Source: Clostridiales bacterium
Lineage (GTDB): Bacteria; Bacillota; Clostridia; TANB77; CAG-508
Length of the DNA stretch: 26,128 nt
Direction: 5' to 3'
Assembly (NCBI GenBank): GCA_019419955.1
Contig: JAHZIB010000020.1
Coordinates: 1-26,128, forward strand
The number at the start of each line of letters is the position of its first letter. Positions within the stretch are counted from its first letter, which is position 1. The notes under the pieces are model-generated. The model searched no databases and was not told the origin of the DNA. It saw only the letters and a list, made by a program, of their open reading frames with translations. This document shows positions 15,510-23,510 of this stretch, piece by piece. Made by a program: the position numbers and the translations under genes.

Positions 15510-17809
15510 TTTGTTTCCTCCTCTTTACTACAGTATTCATGCAATTTTGGATACTTCTTTTTCACCATATCCGAAATTATAATACAACAATTTTTAAGTA
15601 ATTCATCATCAAACCATGGTTCACAGCTCAATTCTGGCTCATTATGACTATTATGATTAATAATATAATCCAATTTTGAATATTCATTATCTGATAACTC
15701 AAAAAATTCTTTAATTGTTTCATCATCTCCATTTTCCGAATATTCAGGATTCAATAAATATTTAAAATTTTCTAAGACTGTCCTTATACAATTATAAATC
15801 ATTACTTTTTCTATTTCTAAATCATTTTTCTCATCTATTGCAACATTTATGATACTTTTTAAATAGTTTATAAATATGGTATCCTTCGTATGTGTATTCT
15901 TTCTTATGCTTAAACTTCCATTGTCTTTATATAGTTCAAAAATACCAGCATTTTTATTTTTTAAGAAATTTGATTGTACTAATATATTATATAGTAAAAT
16001 ATTGTGTGTCAACACAAATAATTGTGGTTGATTATTTTGCTTAATCTTACTTTGAATATTTCTTATGGCTGTAGCAAAACTATATATTTTATTGTAGTCT
16101 ACTGAATTAACAGGATCATCTATAATTATTACTAATTTCTCTTTTTCTTCATTTGTTAGTCCTGTTGTTAGTGTAGTTAGGAAATATGAAAATGTTATTA
16201 TTGAAATTTCTCCTGTACTTAATATAAACATTTTATTATTAATTACATTATTAGCATAATTTAAATTAAACTTATTATCAATTACATATTTATCTAATCC
16301 AAAAAACTTTAGCCAATCATTTATCTCTTTTGTTACTATATCTGAATCTAAAAGTCTCTTTTTATATAATTTATCAGCCTCTTTAAACTGCTTGTTTAAA
16401 TTTATTTGATTATTTTTTAGATTTAATAGAACATTTATCTTTTCCAAATTGTTATTCATAAATTCTTTTATCTTTAAGTTTTTAATATCTTTTCTTAACT
16501 CTGTTAATTGTTTTTTTGCATTAGACATTTTTTTATTGATTTCAGTTGCTTGTTTATTAATCTTATTTAAATTCTCAAGTTCTATTTTTAAATCTTTAAT
16601 ATAGTTATTTAGCTTATCTAATCCTTCTTCATCAATTGCACTTTGCATATCGTTTAATTTTCTATCAATTATTGTTACAATATCATTTACTATAGTTTCC
16701 AATTTATTAGCATCCAAATTTATTTCTTTTTCTTTTAGCATACTAATATATGGATGTATTTTAATATTTAATTCACTTATAGATTTCTTATTTTCTATAA
16801 ACTGTCTAAAATAACTTTTGCATTTATTTAATGCTACTTCATTTTCTTTAATTTTACTATCTTTATAAGTTTTGTATTTCTCAACAATAGTATTATTATC
16901 AAGAGTTTTTTTGCAAAATGGGCATAAGTTATCTTGCTGTATATATGTTAATCCAGTATCTATCCAAGTTCTTTTTTCTTCACTTTCTTTCAAAATTTCA
17001 TCAATAAATGAAATTTTTGTAAAATTCTCAGTGTATTTTAATAATTCTATCATTCTATTCTTTACATTATCATCAATTGTGGAAATATTAACAAGTGAAA
17101 ATATTGTAAAACTTTCAGCAGATTTGTACTTTTTAAATACTTCCAGTTTATTATTAATTTCATTCTGTAGTTGTCCTTTTTCTACTTGTTTCTCTTGTAC
17201 ATTATTTAAACTGTCTAAATTAATATCAATTTTACAATATGCATCAAATTCACTAGCAATATCACTATTGGTAGTATTCTTAATTTTTTCTAGTTCTTCT
17301 TTTAAATTTTCTTGTTCTTTCTTATTTACATCTAAAGCCTTTTTACTACTTTCATAGTTATTTTTTTCTACAGATATTTTAACTTCTGGAGTTTCATATT
17401 TCCCATTAATCTTATTAGTTTTATTAAATTCATCAAAATTTATATTATCTTTTATATAATCTTCATTAAATACTTGAATAATAAGTTTATCTGCATTAAT
17501 CCACTGTTTATTATTATTATCATATTTAACTATTGTTCCATCTTCTAACTCAATTTCTACATCAATATCCTCATTTTTATCAATTCTTTTTATTTTATTT
17601 AAAATACTAATATCATTTTTTTCAATAGAATATAATAAATTAGCGAAGGTTGTCTTTCCTGTCCCATTATTTCCTTTAATCAAGCTTTTGGAATAACATT
17701 TATTTTGAGCATCATTTTTGTTATAATATGTAAATAAATTAGCATTAGTATATGCTAATTCGTTTAATAAACCTATATTTTTCATTTTTTTAATACTTTT
17801 TATCTTCAT
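15506..17809 (-). CDS. RloC/PrrC-like AAA_13 ATPase, candidate anticodon nuclease
   Basis: The protein has 767 residues. An N-terminal half ABC ATPase carries Walker A GNNGTGKT (46-53). Long coiled coils (~150-300 and ~315-490) flank a CPFC motif (Cys296, Cys299) that resembles the zinc hook of RloC/Rad50. The C-terminal ATPase half has the signature STGEIS (531-536), Walker B LVIIIDDPVNSVD (559-571) and the switch His in VLTHN. Residues 670-730 contain IRTVLENF, giving Arg676-x3-Glu680, and INHNSHNEP with His719/His722. This matches the order of the Arg-Glu-His catalytic triad of the tRNA anticodon nuclease PrrC. RloC-type proteins cleave tRNA in response to DNA damage or phage and are about this length. 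It follows the DUF1016 nuclease by 31 bases. No type I restriction genes are nearby. Fold assignment is strong; nuclease activity is inferred. Confidence 0.85.
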   Translation of the reverse strand: MKIKSIKKMKNIGLLNELAYTNANLFTYYNKNDAQNKCYSKSLIKGNNGTGKTTFANLLYSIEKNDISILNKIKRIDKNEDIDVEIELEDGTIVKYDNNNKQWINADKLIIQVFNEDYIKDNINFDEFNKTNKINGKYETPEVKISVEKNNYESSKKALDVNKKEQENLKEELEKIKNTTNSDIASEFDAYCKIDINLDSLNNVQEKQVEKGQLQNEINNKLEVFKKYKSAESFTIFSLVNISTIDDNVKNRMIELLKYTENFTKISFIDEILKESEEKRTWIDTGLTYIQQDNLCPFCKKTLDNNTIVEKYKTYKDSKIKENEVALNKCKSYFRQFIENKKSISELNIKIHPYISMLKEKEINLDANKLETIVNDIVTIIDRKLNDMQSAIDEEGLDKLNNYIKDLKIELENLNKINKQATEINKKMSNAKKQLTELRKDIKNLKIKEFMNNNLEKINVLLNLKNNQINLNKQFKEADKLYKKRLLDSDIVTKEINDWLKFFGLDKYVIDNKFNLNYANNVINNKMFILSTGEISIITFSYFLTTLTTGLTNEEKEKLVIIIDDPVNSVDYNKIYSFATAIRNIQSKIKQNNQPQLFVLTHNILLYNILVQSNFLKNKNAGIFELYKDNGSLSIRKNTHTKDTIFINYLKSIINVAIDEKNDLEIEKVMIYNCIRTVLENFKYLLNPEYSENGDDETIKEFFELSDNEYSKLDYIINHNSHNEPELSCEPWFDDELLKNCCIIISDMVKKKYPKLHEYCSKEEETK

Positions 17810-17840
17810 ACAAACACCTTTGCTTCTACATATTATTTTT

Positions 17841-18872
17841 CTACTTATCTTTATTATTCAATCTTTTCTCTAGCGTTTCAATACTTGGTATATTATTAGC
17901 TAAATAATCTGGAATCTCTTGTAAATATTTATATTCTGCCACTCCTATTGGTTTATTTATATCTTTTAATGCTAATTCTGCTGTTAACTTATGTTCATCT
18001 CTGCATAGCAAAATTCCTATTGTTGGATTGTCATCTTCTTTCTTTAGTAACATATCTACTGCATTTAAGTAAAAATTTAGTTTTCCTGCAAATTCTGGTA
18101 TAAATTTAACTGTTTTTAATTCTACAACTACATAGCATTTCAAATTTAAATTGTAAAATAATAAATCTATATAATAATCTTCTCCTTCAATTTCTAAATG
18201 ATATTGTCTTCCAACAAAAGCAAAGCCATTTCCAAATTCTAAAAGTAAATTAGTAATATTAGAAACCAATGCATCTTCAATATCTTTTTCTAAAGCTTTT
18301 TCATTATAAGTAATATCAAATATATATGGATCTTTTAGCATTTCCAATGCCCTTTTTCCTAGCTCTATAGGTAATGTTTCTTCATAATTACTTATTTTAT
18401 TATCTAATAATGCTTGTCTACTATATAAATTTGTTGCAATTTGATGCTCTAATTCTGTTCTAGTCCATAAATTTTCTAGTGCTTTTTCAGAATACCATAA
18501 TCTTTCTTCCATATTTTTTACTTTATCCATTATAGATATTACTAATCCCCATGGCAATTTTGCAATGTTATGTTGCAAAATTAAATCATATTCAAATTCT
18601 TTTGCAAATTTTTGCATATATCTTAAATTTCTTGCAGACAAACCATCTGCATCTGGAAACTCCAATTTTAAGTCAGTAGACAAATTATTTATAAAATTAG
18701 TACCATATTTGTTTTTTTCTATTAGTCCTTTTCCAATTCGATAATACATCATTATTAGTTCATTATTTGCATTTAATAAAACTTTCTTTCTAGTATTAAT
18801 TATATCTTTTTTTATATCATTTAAAAATTTAAAATATTCATCATCATTAATAGTATTTATTAAATCTTTCAT
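17841..18872 (-). CDS. DUF1016 (YhcG-type) PD-(D/E)XK nuclease-domain protein
   Basis: This 343-residue protein has the two-part YhcG layout. About 10-165 is the helical DUF1016 N-domain (NELIMMYYRIGKGLIEK, LSARNLRYMQKFAKEF, LPWGLVISIMDKV, WYSEKALENLWTRTELE). About 175-330 is the nuclease-like domain with FAFVGRQYHLEIEGEDYYID, then the likely metal-binding Asp236 and VVVELKT (Glu251-x-Lys253). The family is often found near restriction and other defence genes; its target is not established. The ATG at 18872 has AGGAGG upstream. A 16-codon leader ORF overlaps the start, and a 27-bp palindrome lies in the leader. It is the first gene of the operon that continues with the RloC-like ATPase. Confidence 0.9.
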   Translation of the reverse strand: MKDLINTINDDEYFKFLNDIKKDIINTRKKVLLNANNELIMMYYRIGKGLIEKNKYGTNFINNLSTDLKLEFPDADGLSARNLRYMQKFAKEFEYDLILQHNIAKLPWGLVISIMDKVKNMEERLWYSEKALENLWTRTELEHQIATNLYSRQALLDNKISNYEETLPIELGKRALEMLKDPYIFDITYNEKALEKDIEDALVSNITNLLLEFGNGFAFVGRQYHLEIEGEDYYIDLLFYNLNLKCYVVVELKTVKFIPEFAGKLNFYLNAVDMLLKKEDDNPTIGILLCRDEHKLTAELALKDINKPIGVAEYKYLQEIPDYLANNIPSIETLEKRLNNKDK

Positions 18873-18919
18873 AGATTTCCTCCTATTTCAAATTTGCAAC
18901 GGAGCGTTGCAAATTTCAT
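18869..18919 (-). promoter_or_regulatory. Palindromic leader B with overlapping short ORF
   Basis: AAATTTGCAACG and CGTTGCAAATTT (18890-18901, 18905-18916) form a perfect 12-bp palindrome around a 3-base centre, directly before the ribosome binding site of the DUF1016 gene. The same bases can be read MKFATLRCKFEIGGNL, with the TGA overlapping the gene's ATG. The leader, including upstream AAGTAAAATATG, is shared with the one at 21061-21120 except that the palindrome centre is inverted. It may be an operator, an RNA hairpin or a coupled leader peptide. Confidence 0.6.
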
Positions 18920-18979
18920 ATTTTACTTACTTTTATCATAAAATCTGACCAAAACAATTATTTCTCTCTATCATGCAAT

Positions 18980-19597
18980 TTATATTTTCACATTAAATTC
19001 TAATAGTAATTTTTTCACATCTTCTACTTGATTTGGTATAATCCTTCTACCTTTTATACCAATTCTATTTGCTGTTTCGTAATTTTTACCAGAGTCATCA
19101 TCATCTATAAATAAGCATTCTTCTGCATTTAAATTATATCTTTCTAAAAGTAATCTATATACTTTCTCATCTGGCTTTTTTACGTGTTCATGTGCAGAAA
19201 TAGCAATTCCTGTACATAAAGAAAAAAATTCGTCATTTTTAAAATATTCGTATGTCAAATTAGCCATATTTGATAAAACAAATAAATTGTATCCATTTTT
19301 CTTTAATATTTTTGCTATTTCTACAATATCTCTATTTATAGGTTGTTTTTTATACCATTCGTTTAAAAACTCTTGTGTTAATTTTTCATATTTGAACGTA
19401 TTTCTTTTATTAATTATTTCTATAGTTCCATCATTAGTAATATCTCCTAAATCCATCAAAGTCCATTCTGGGCTATTAAATATTTCATCAAATATGTATT
19501 TTATTTCATCTTCTTTATCTGTAAAATTGCTAATAATTTTCTTTTGATTATAATTTATAATTACGTTTCCTAAGTCAAAAATTATATTCTTTATCAT
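18980..19597 (-). CDS. HAD-superfamily phosphatase (subfamily IA)
   Basis: A cytosolic phosphohydrolase of 205 residues. Motif I is FDLGNVIINY (nucleophile Asp8; DxGNV as in YihX-type enzymes). A helical cap spans about 15-85, motif II is LSNM, motif III Lys is in HVKKPDEKVYRLLL, and motif IV is FIDDDDSGKNYETANRIG. Sugar phosphates or nucleotides are typical substrates; the true one is unknown. ATG at 19597 is preferred over TTG at 19603 because AAAGGA lies 7 bases before the ATG. It is the third gene of the NUDIX-YdcF-HAD operon. Confidence 0.9.
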   Translation of the reverse strand: MIKNIIFDLGNVIINYNQKKIISNFTDKEDEIKYIFDEIFNSPEWTLMDLGDITNDGTIEIINKRNTFKYEKLTQEFLNEWYKKQPINRDIVEIAKILKKNGYNLFVLSNMANLTYEYFKNDEFFSLCTGIAISAHEHVKKPDEKVYRLLLERYNLNAEECLFIDDDDSGKNYETANRIGIKGRRIIPNQVEDVKKLLLEFNVKI

Positions 19598-19616
19598 TTT
19601 CAATTCCTTTCACAAC

Positions 19617-20306
19617 TTATAATACATCATTTAATTTTATTTCAATATTTTTCTTTTCGCCTTCATCTTGTCTATCTTTTAATACAAATTTGTCATACCC
19701 TTTTTTTACTAAAATTTCATAGGCATCCCATACTTTTTGTGGAATTTCCATTTTAATTTGCCACCCTTTTTCATAAAATAATTTCATTCTTTGAATGTCC
19801 CCAACTAGAACACTAATCCATTCATTTCCATTTCGTTTATAGTATTCTTCACAACTAATATTTTCTGAACAAATTATAACCTCATATTCTGGCATTATTT
19901 TCTTAAATGATGCATAAGCTCTCTTTTCATCATAAGGTTTGCATACAACTATACATGATTTTATATTTAATTTTTCTTTTTCTATTAATCTTTTAGAAAA
20001 TCTAAAATTATCTCCTGTATTTGTAGATTCTTTCTCTAAATATATATCTTCTCTTGGAACACCTTTTGACACAGCAATTTTTGTGAATTTTTCCGCCTCT
20101 GTCTCATTCTATAATTTATATGTAATTTTCCCTAAACCTCCTGAAAATATTATTTTGTTAGCATATCCATTTAGATATAATTCAGATGCAATATTAGCCA
20201 CATTTGTATCCATTGTTCCTAATCCAATGACACAGTCTGAATGTTTTATTTTGTGATTCATCTTCATATAATCCCATAAAATTTGGATTTCTTTTATATC
20301 TTCCAT
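19617..20306 (-). pseudogene. YdcF/DUF218 family protein interrupted by an in-frame TAG
   Basis: The first segment (20109-20306) reads HSDCVIGLGTMDTNVANIAS ... KIIFSGGLGKITYKL and then TAG. The same frame continues NETEAEKFTKIAVSKGVPRE ... ESTNTGDNFRFSKRL to 19617. The joined 229-residue product has the DUF218 layout: hydrophobic strand with GxG, SGG, E-T/S-E-A, GVP, E-x-x-S-x-N-T-x-x-N. A single substitution, possibly Trp TGG to TAG, explains the break; no base is inserted or lost. An ATG at 20306 with AGGA upstream starts 4 bases after the NUDIX stop. YdcF-like proteins are proposed nucleotide/SAM-binding or envelope enzymes. Recent inactivation is the simplest reading. Confidence 0.8.
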
Positions 20307-20310
20307 AAAC

Positions 20311-21063
20311 TTAATTTCCTCTCAAATCAATTTGTAGTAATGGCATTAAATAATTTTTTTTTGGGTTATTCAATTTTTTTAACTCTTCTATTGCCTTTTC
20401 CTTTCTCAAAAAATGTAACCTTTTAAATTCCACTTCTAAATTATTTTCTTTTAAATATTGGTAATACTTTTCGAAATGTTCTTTCATTTCTTTTGCTGTC
20501 ATTTTCGTTTTAGCCTTTGAAAACAACTGAACTCCAGGTTGCTCATTTTCTTCTGAAACATATATATAACTTATTCTATTATATAAAGTGTCTTTTTTGT
20601 TATTTAAGTTTATTTTCAATTCTTCGATTGCTTCCCTGACTATTGTTTGCTCTACATCTATCTTATCATTAATTATATCTTTTTTATCAATTCCCCCACC
20701 TGTTACTTGTAACATAGTTGGATATGAAGTATTGTCATCTAGTTCTCCAACTACATAATAACCATCTAATGTTTCTATCAAACAACCAGCACTCAAATTT
20801 TTGCATTCATATTCTTTAGAACAGCCCTTTCTTTCTCCATATAGATAATGAGCATAATCTGATTCTTTACAAATTATTTCTACTTTATCATCATCTATAT
20901 TACATTCTGAAACGCAAATTACCTCTCCATTCCATATATTAGCACCTGCTTTTTTCATATTTTCAAAATTCTCGTCTATATCTTTTTTTAATTTAGCTGG
21001 TAATTTTATCACTTCATCTTTTAATATTACCTTTATTTTTTTATTTTCAATTTTATATATCAT
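20311..21063 (-). CDS. NUDIX-domain protein
   Basis: The protein has 250 residues. About 1-80 are unassigned; about 90-240 resemble a NUDIX hydrolase with SAGCLIETLDGYYVVGE, a GGGID loop (122-126) and REAIEELKI (143-151), matching the R-E-x-x-E-E core of the NUDIX box. The spacing before REAIEE is longer than canonical, so activity is uncertain. Nudix enzymes hydrolyse nucleoside diphosphates linked to another group. The ATG at 21063 with GGAGG upstream is the sensible start; an earlier in-frame TTG at 21102 lies inside the leader palindrome. First gene of the NUDIX-YdcF-HAD operon. Confidence 0.75.
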   Translation of the reverse strand: MIYKIENKKIKVILKDEVIKLPAKLKKDIDENFENMKKAGANIWNGEVICVSECNIDDDKVEIICKESDYAHYLYGERKGCSKEYECKNLSAGCLIETLDGYYVVGELDDNTSYPTMLQVTGGGIDKKDIINDKIDVEQTIVREAIEELKINLNNKKDTLYNRISYIYVSEENEQPGVQLFSKAKTKMTAKEMKEHFEKYYQYLKENNLEVEFKRLHFLRKEKAIEELKKLNNPKKNYLMPLLQIDLRGN

Positions 21064-21120
21064 TGATTCCTCCATATTGAAATTTGCAACGCTCCGTTGC
21101 AAATTTCATATTTTACTTAT
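21064..21120 (-). promoter_or_regulatory. Palindromic leader A upstream of the NUDIX operon
   Basis: A perfect 13-bp palindrome (21079-21091 and 21095-21107) lies just before the ribosome binding site. On the minus strand it is preceded by TAAGTAAAATATG, identical to leader B, and it can be read MKFATERCKFQYGGINDI. The shared block covers about 45 bases and marks the two cargo operons as having related promoters or regulation. Confidence 0.6.
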
Positions 21121-21180
21121 TTATACCATAAAATTAATATAAATACAATTGTTTCCAAAATATTCATTTCTAAAATTATA

Positions 21181-21216
21181 AAAAGGCTGTTACTTTCATA
21201 TATAACAACCTTTTTT
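21181..21216. terminator. Terminator after the relaxase gene
   Basis: AAAAAGGCTGTTA and TATAACAACCTTTTTT pair with one bulge. U-runs occur on both strands, but only the relaxase (minus strand) reaches it. Confidence 0.75.
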
Positions 21217-21220
21217 AATT

Positions 21221-22600
21221 TTATCTACCTAAATATCTATCTTTTTTCTTTACTTTAGTAACATCTTCTTGCTCTTTTGTCATTTGTCTTTCAATTCTTA
21301 CAACTTCTTTAACTTTTGGTATATCTTCTAAAATACAATTTGCTATTTTAATATTTTTTCTGTATCTAGTTAAAACATTTGTACAATCACTTATTTTTAG
21401 TTTATATTCTTCTATTAACTTATCATCTTTACAATTTCTTAACTTATTCCTGTACTTTTGTCTTAAGTCAGTAACTTCTTTTATATTTTCTTCAGTTCGT
21501 GTAATATAACTCTTTACATCTTCTACTGTTTTTATTTTTTCTGTTACAATAAGCCTAATCTCATTAGAATATCTATCCATTTGCCTAACTGCTCTTTTCA
21601 TTTCTGGCGATAATGGTTGATGTTTTTTCACATTTTGTCTAGTGTTTATTCCTAATAAATGAAATAGCACTAAAAATAACACATCTATTCCAGAAAGTTT
21701 TTTCATACTTTCAAAACTGCCTTTAACTTTATAAACATTATATTGTTTGTAGTTTTTCTTTGGTTTCATTATTTTATAATACTTTTCTTGCACATGGTAT
21801 GGATTATTATATACTTTATTTGCTATACTTTGTGGCAAATATTCTTCTCCTAACTGATACATTCTTGTTGCTTTCTTATCATTTATTGAGCGAATTGTTG
21901 GATATTTTCTATTTGGATTATCATTTATAATATAACCTTTTTCATACATTACTTTTTTAAATTGGTCATAAGTTAAACATATTGCAATTGCTTCATCTAT
22001 GGCTTGTCTCATCAAATTATACTTTGTTGGCTCTCCTCGTTTTTCTGCAAAGTATATACTTCTTGGTGTTTTTCCTTTTGGATTTTCTATAACTATTAGA
22101 TTGTTTTCTTTGCATAGTCTGTCTGAAATTTCTCTAAATTTATAATATGCACCTTTGTTGCAATTAAATTTCTTTCCTGTAAACATATTAACTGAATTTA
22201 CTACAAAGTGATTATGATATGTGCCAGTATTAAAGTGAGTTGCGACTACTACTTGATATTCACTCCACATTTCTTTTGCCAGTTCTACTCCAATTTTATG
22301 TGCAAGTTCTGGTGATACTTCTCCAGTTTTAAAACTCTGGTATGCATGATATGCTATATTGCCTGTACATTTATCAAATTTTTTCTGCACAAAATTCATT
22401 TCTTCATAAGCTGTTTTACTATTACAATTTACTCCTGTTACATACATAATTTTTTCATTTTTATCAATAGTTTTTTCATCATTTTCTGCATATTTTAATA
22501 CTTGCTTTAAATTAGAAAAAAGTGTTTTTTCTGGATTTTTTGCATAATTTACTACTCGTGATAAACTATCTTTAATTGCCCATATTTTCGTTGTTGCCAT
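21221..22600 (-). CDS. Relaxase (MobP/MobQ type, Relaxase/Mob nuclease family)
   Basis: Relaxases nick oriT and pilot the strand during conjugative mobilization. This 459-residue protein starts MATTKIWAIKDSLSRVVNYA, the usual N-terminus of Firmicute Tn4451-type relaxases. The catalytic Tyr should be in VVNYAKNPEKT or nearby. The metal-binding His cluster is THFNTGTYHNHFVVNSVN. The C-terminal half is helical and basic (accessory or coiled-coil region). I chose the ATG at 22600; the open frame extends upstream to 22633 but only overlaps mobC further. It overlaps mobC by 29 bases, as expected for coupled mob genes. No type IV secretion genes are present, so transfer would need a helper element. 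Confidence 0.93.
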   Translation of the reverse strand: MATTKIWAIKDSLSRVVNYAKNPEKTLFSNLKQVLKYAENDEKTIDKNEKIMYVTGVNCNSKTAYEEMNFVQKKFDKCTGNIAYHAYQSFKTGEVSPELAHKIGVELAKEMWSEYQVVVATHFNTGTYHNHFVVNSVNMFTGKKFNCNKGAYYKFREISDRLCKENNLIVIENPKGKTPRSIYFAEKRGEPTKYNLMRQAIDEAIAICLTYDQFKKVMYEKGYIINDNPNRKYPTIRSINDKKATRMYQLGEEYLPQSIANKVYNNPYHVQEKYYKIMKPKKNYKQYNVYKVKGSFESMKKLSGIDVLFLVLFHLLGINTRQNVKKHQPLSPEMKRAVRQMDRYSNEIRLIVTEKIKTVEDVKSYITRTEENIKEVTDLRQKYRNKLRNCKDDKLIEEYKLKISDCTNVLTRYRKNIKIANCILEDIPKVKEVVRIERQMTKEQEDVTKVKKKDRYLGR

Positions 22601-22892
22601 CTGCATCACCATCTTCTTTGTTGTTATATACATCTAAAAAATCACTTTGCATTTCTTCTATTTTTTCTTTTATTTCTTCATTACTTAAATAAGGAAATTC
22701 ATGTTTTAAATTAGTAATACCTACATAAATTTTATATATTTTTTCATCTGGCACTTCATAAATCTTTTGTTGTAATCCAGATTTTCTTAAATAACCTGAC
22801 AAAGATAATTTACTCTTTTTTGCATTTCTTTGTAACTTTTTCTTTTCATTTTCACTTACTCTAACATTAATTCCTATCGTTCTATTTCTCAT
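22572..22892 (-). CDS. MobC-like relaxosome protein (ribbon-helix-helix)
   Basis: A 106-residue protein beginning MRNRTIGINVRVSENEKKKL, then AKKSKLSLSGYLRKSGL. This is a ribbon-helix-helix DNA-binding start typical of MobC/MbeC-type accessory proteins that bind oriT and help the relaxase nick. The C-terminus is acidic and Asn-rich. It lies between the probable oriT and the relaxase and overlaps the relaxase start. Confidence 0.85.
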   Translation of the reverse strand: MRNRTIGINVRVSENEKKKLQRNAKKSKLSLSGYLRKSGLQQKIYEVPDEKIYKIYVGITNLKHEFPYLSNEEIKEKIEEMQSDFLDVYNNKEDGDADGNNENMGN

Positions 22893-22991
22893 AATTTTTC
22901 ACATCCTTTTTCATAAATTTTGTTTCATTTTTTGATAAAATCTTTATCAAAAAAATCAATTTTTCTTTCCAATTTTTACTCTATTTTTTAT

Positions 22992-23107
22992 TCATCAGTT
23001 AGGGGTTATAGGGGATTAAAATCCCCTTTCAGCGATAGCTGTCGGTTTTGTGGCAATACAAAACCTATGCTCGCTACACTGATAGATATAAACTTGTACT
23101 CCCCCCT
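22992..23107. other. Probable oriT region
   Basis: Intergenic DNA directly upstream of mobC with nested inverted repeats: ATCAGT/ACTGAT (outermost), TTAGGGG/CCCCTAA, GGGGATTAAAATCCCC (23011-23026), and AGCGA...GGTTTTGT / ACAAAACC...TCGCT (23031-23075). Base composition is much richer in G+C than nearby DNA. Position and structure fit an origin of transfer; I cannot place the nick. A structured RNA is an alternative. Confidence 0.55.
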
Positions 23108-23123
23108 AATAGACATTTTTTGT

Positions 23124-23510
23124 TTATACATAAATTAGTTCTTTGTATACAATTTCTTCTGCTGTATTTTTAAAATTATTCATCATACCTACCCAATATA
23201 ATTGGTCAGTATTTTTCATTTCTTCTGTTAAATTATTTCTCTCTTTTAATTGTTCTATTATAATATCAATTCTTTCCCCAGCTGTTTCTTGAATTTCTTT
23301 TAAATGTTTATTAAGTGTTCCATTAACAAACATTGTTGTATATTCTGCTTTTCTATTTTGTTTCAAAAAATTTAGTCTTGCTCTACCATATTTATTTAGA
23401 TTTACTTTTTCTTCTTCTTCTTTCTTTAAAAGTAAATTTGGCATATAATAGTCTCCAATTTTTGTATATTCAATTCCATATTTATTTTCTTTTAATTCTT
23501 TATTTTCCAT
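23124..23510 (-). CDS. tnpV: TnpV-like transposon-encoded protein
   Basis: This 128-residue protein matches the TnpV family known from the Tn4451 group of mobilizable transposons: YTKIGDYYMPNL near the start, KYGRARLNFLKQNRKAEY in the middle, LKEIQETAGERIDIIIEQL, and NTAEEIVYKELIYV at the C-terminus. Its role is not established; it is a marker of this element type. Start ATG with GGAGG upstream, a few bases after the recombinase stop, so it is probably co-transcribed with the recombinase. Confidence 0.85.
   Translation of the reverse strand: MENKELKENKYGIEYTKIGDYYMPNLLLKKEEEEKVNLNKYGRARLNFLKQNRKAEYTTMFVNGTLNKHLKEIQETAGERIDIIIEQLKERNNLTEEMKNTDQLYWVGMMNNFKNTAEEIVYKELIYV

Noticed and set aside
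16872..17357. Plus-strand 161-codon ORF inside the RloC-like gene
   Set aside because: Shadow of the minus-strand coding region; Ser/Phe/Leu-rich with no start signals.
13390..18872. Type I or II restriction-modification system
   Set aside because: No hsdR/M/S genes; the methyltransferase lacks NPPY/PC motifs of DNA methylases.
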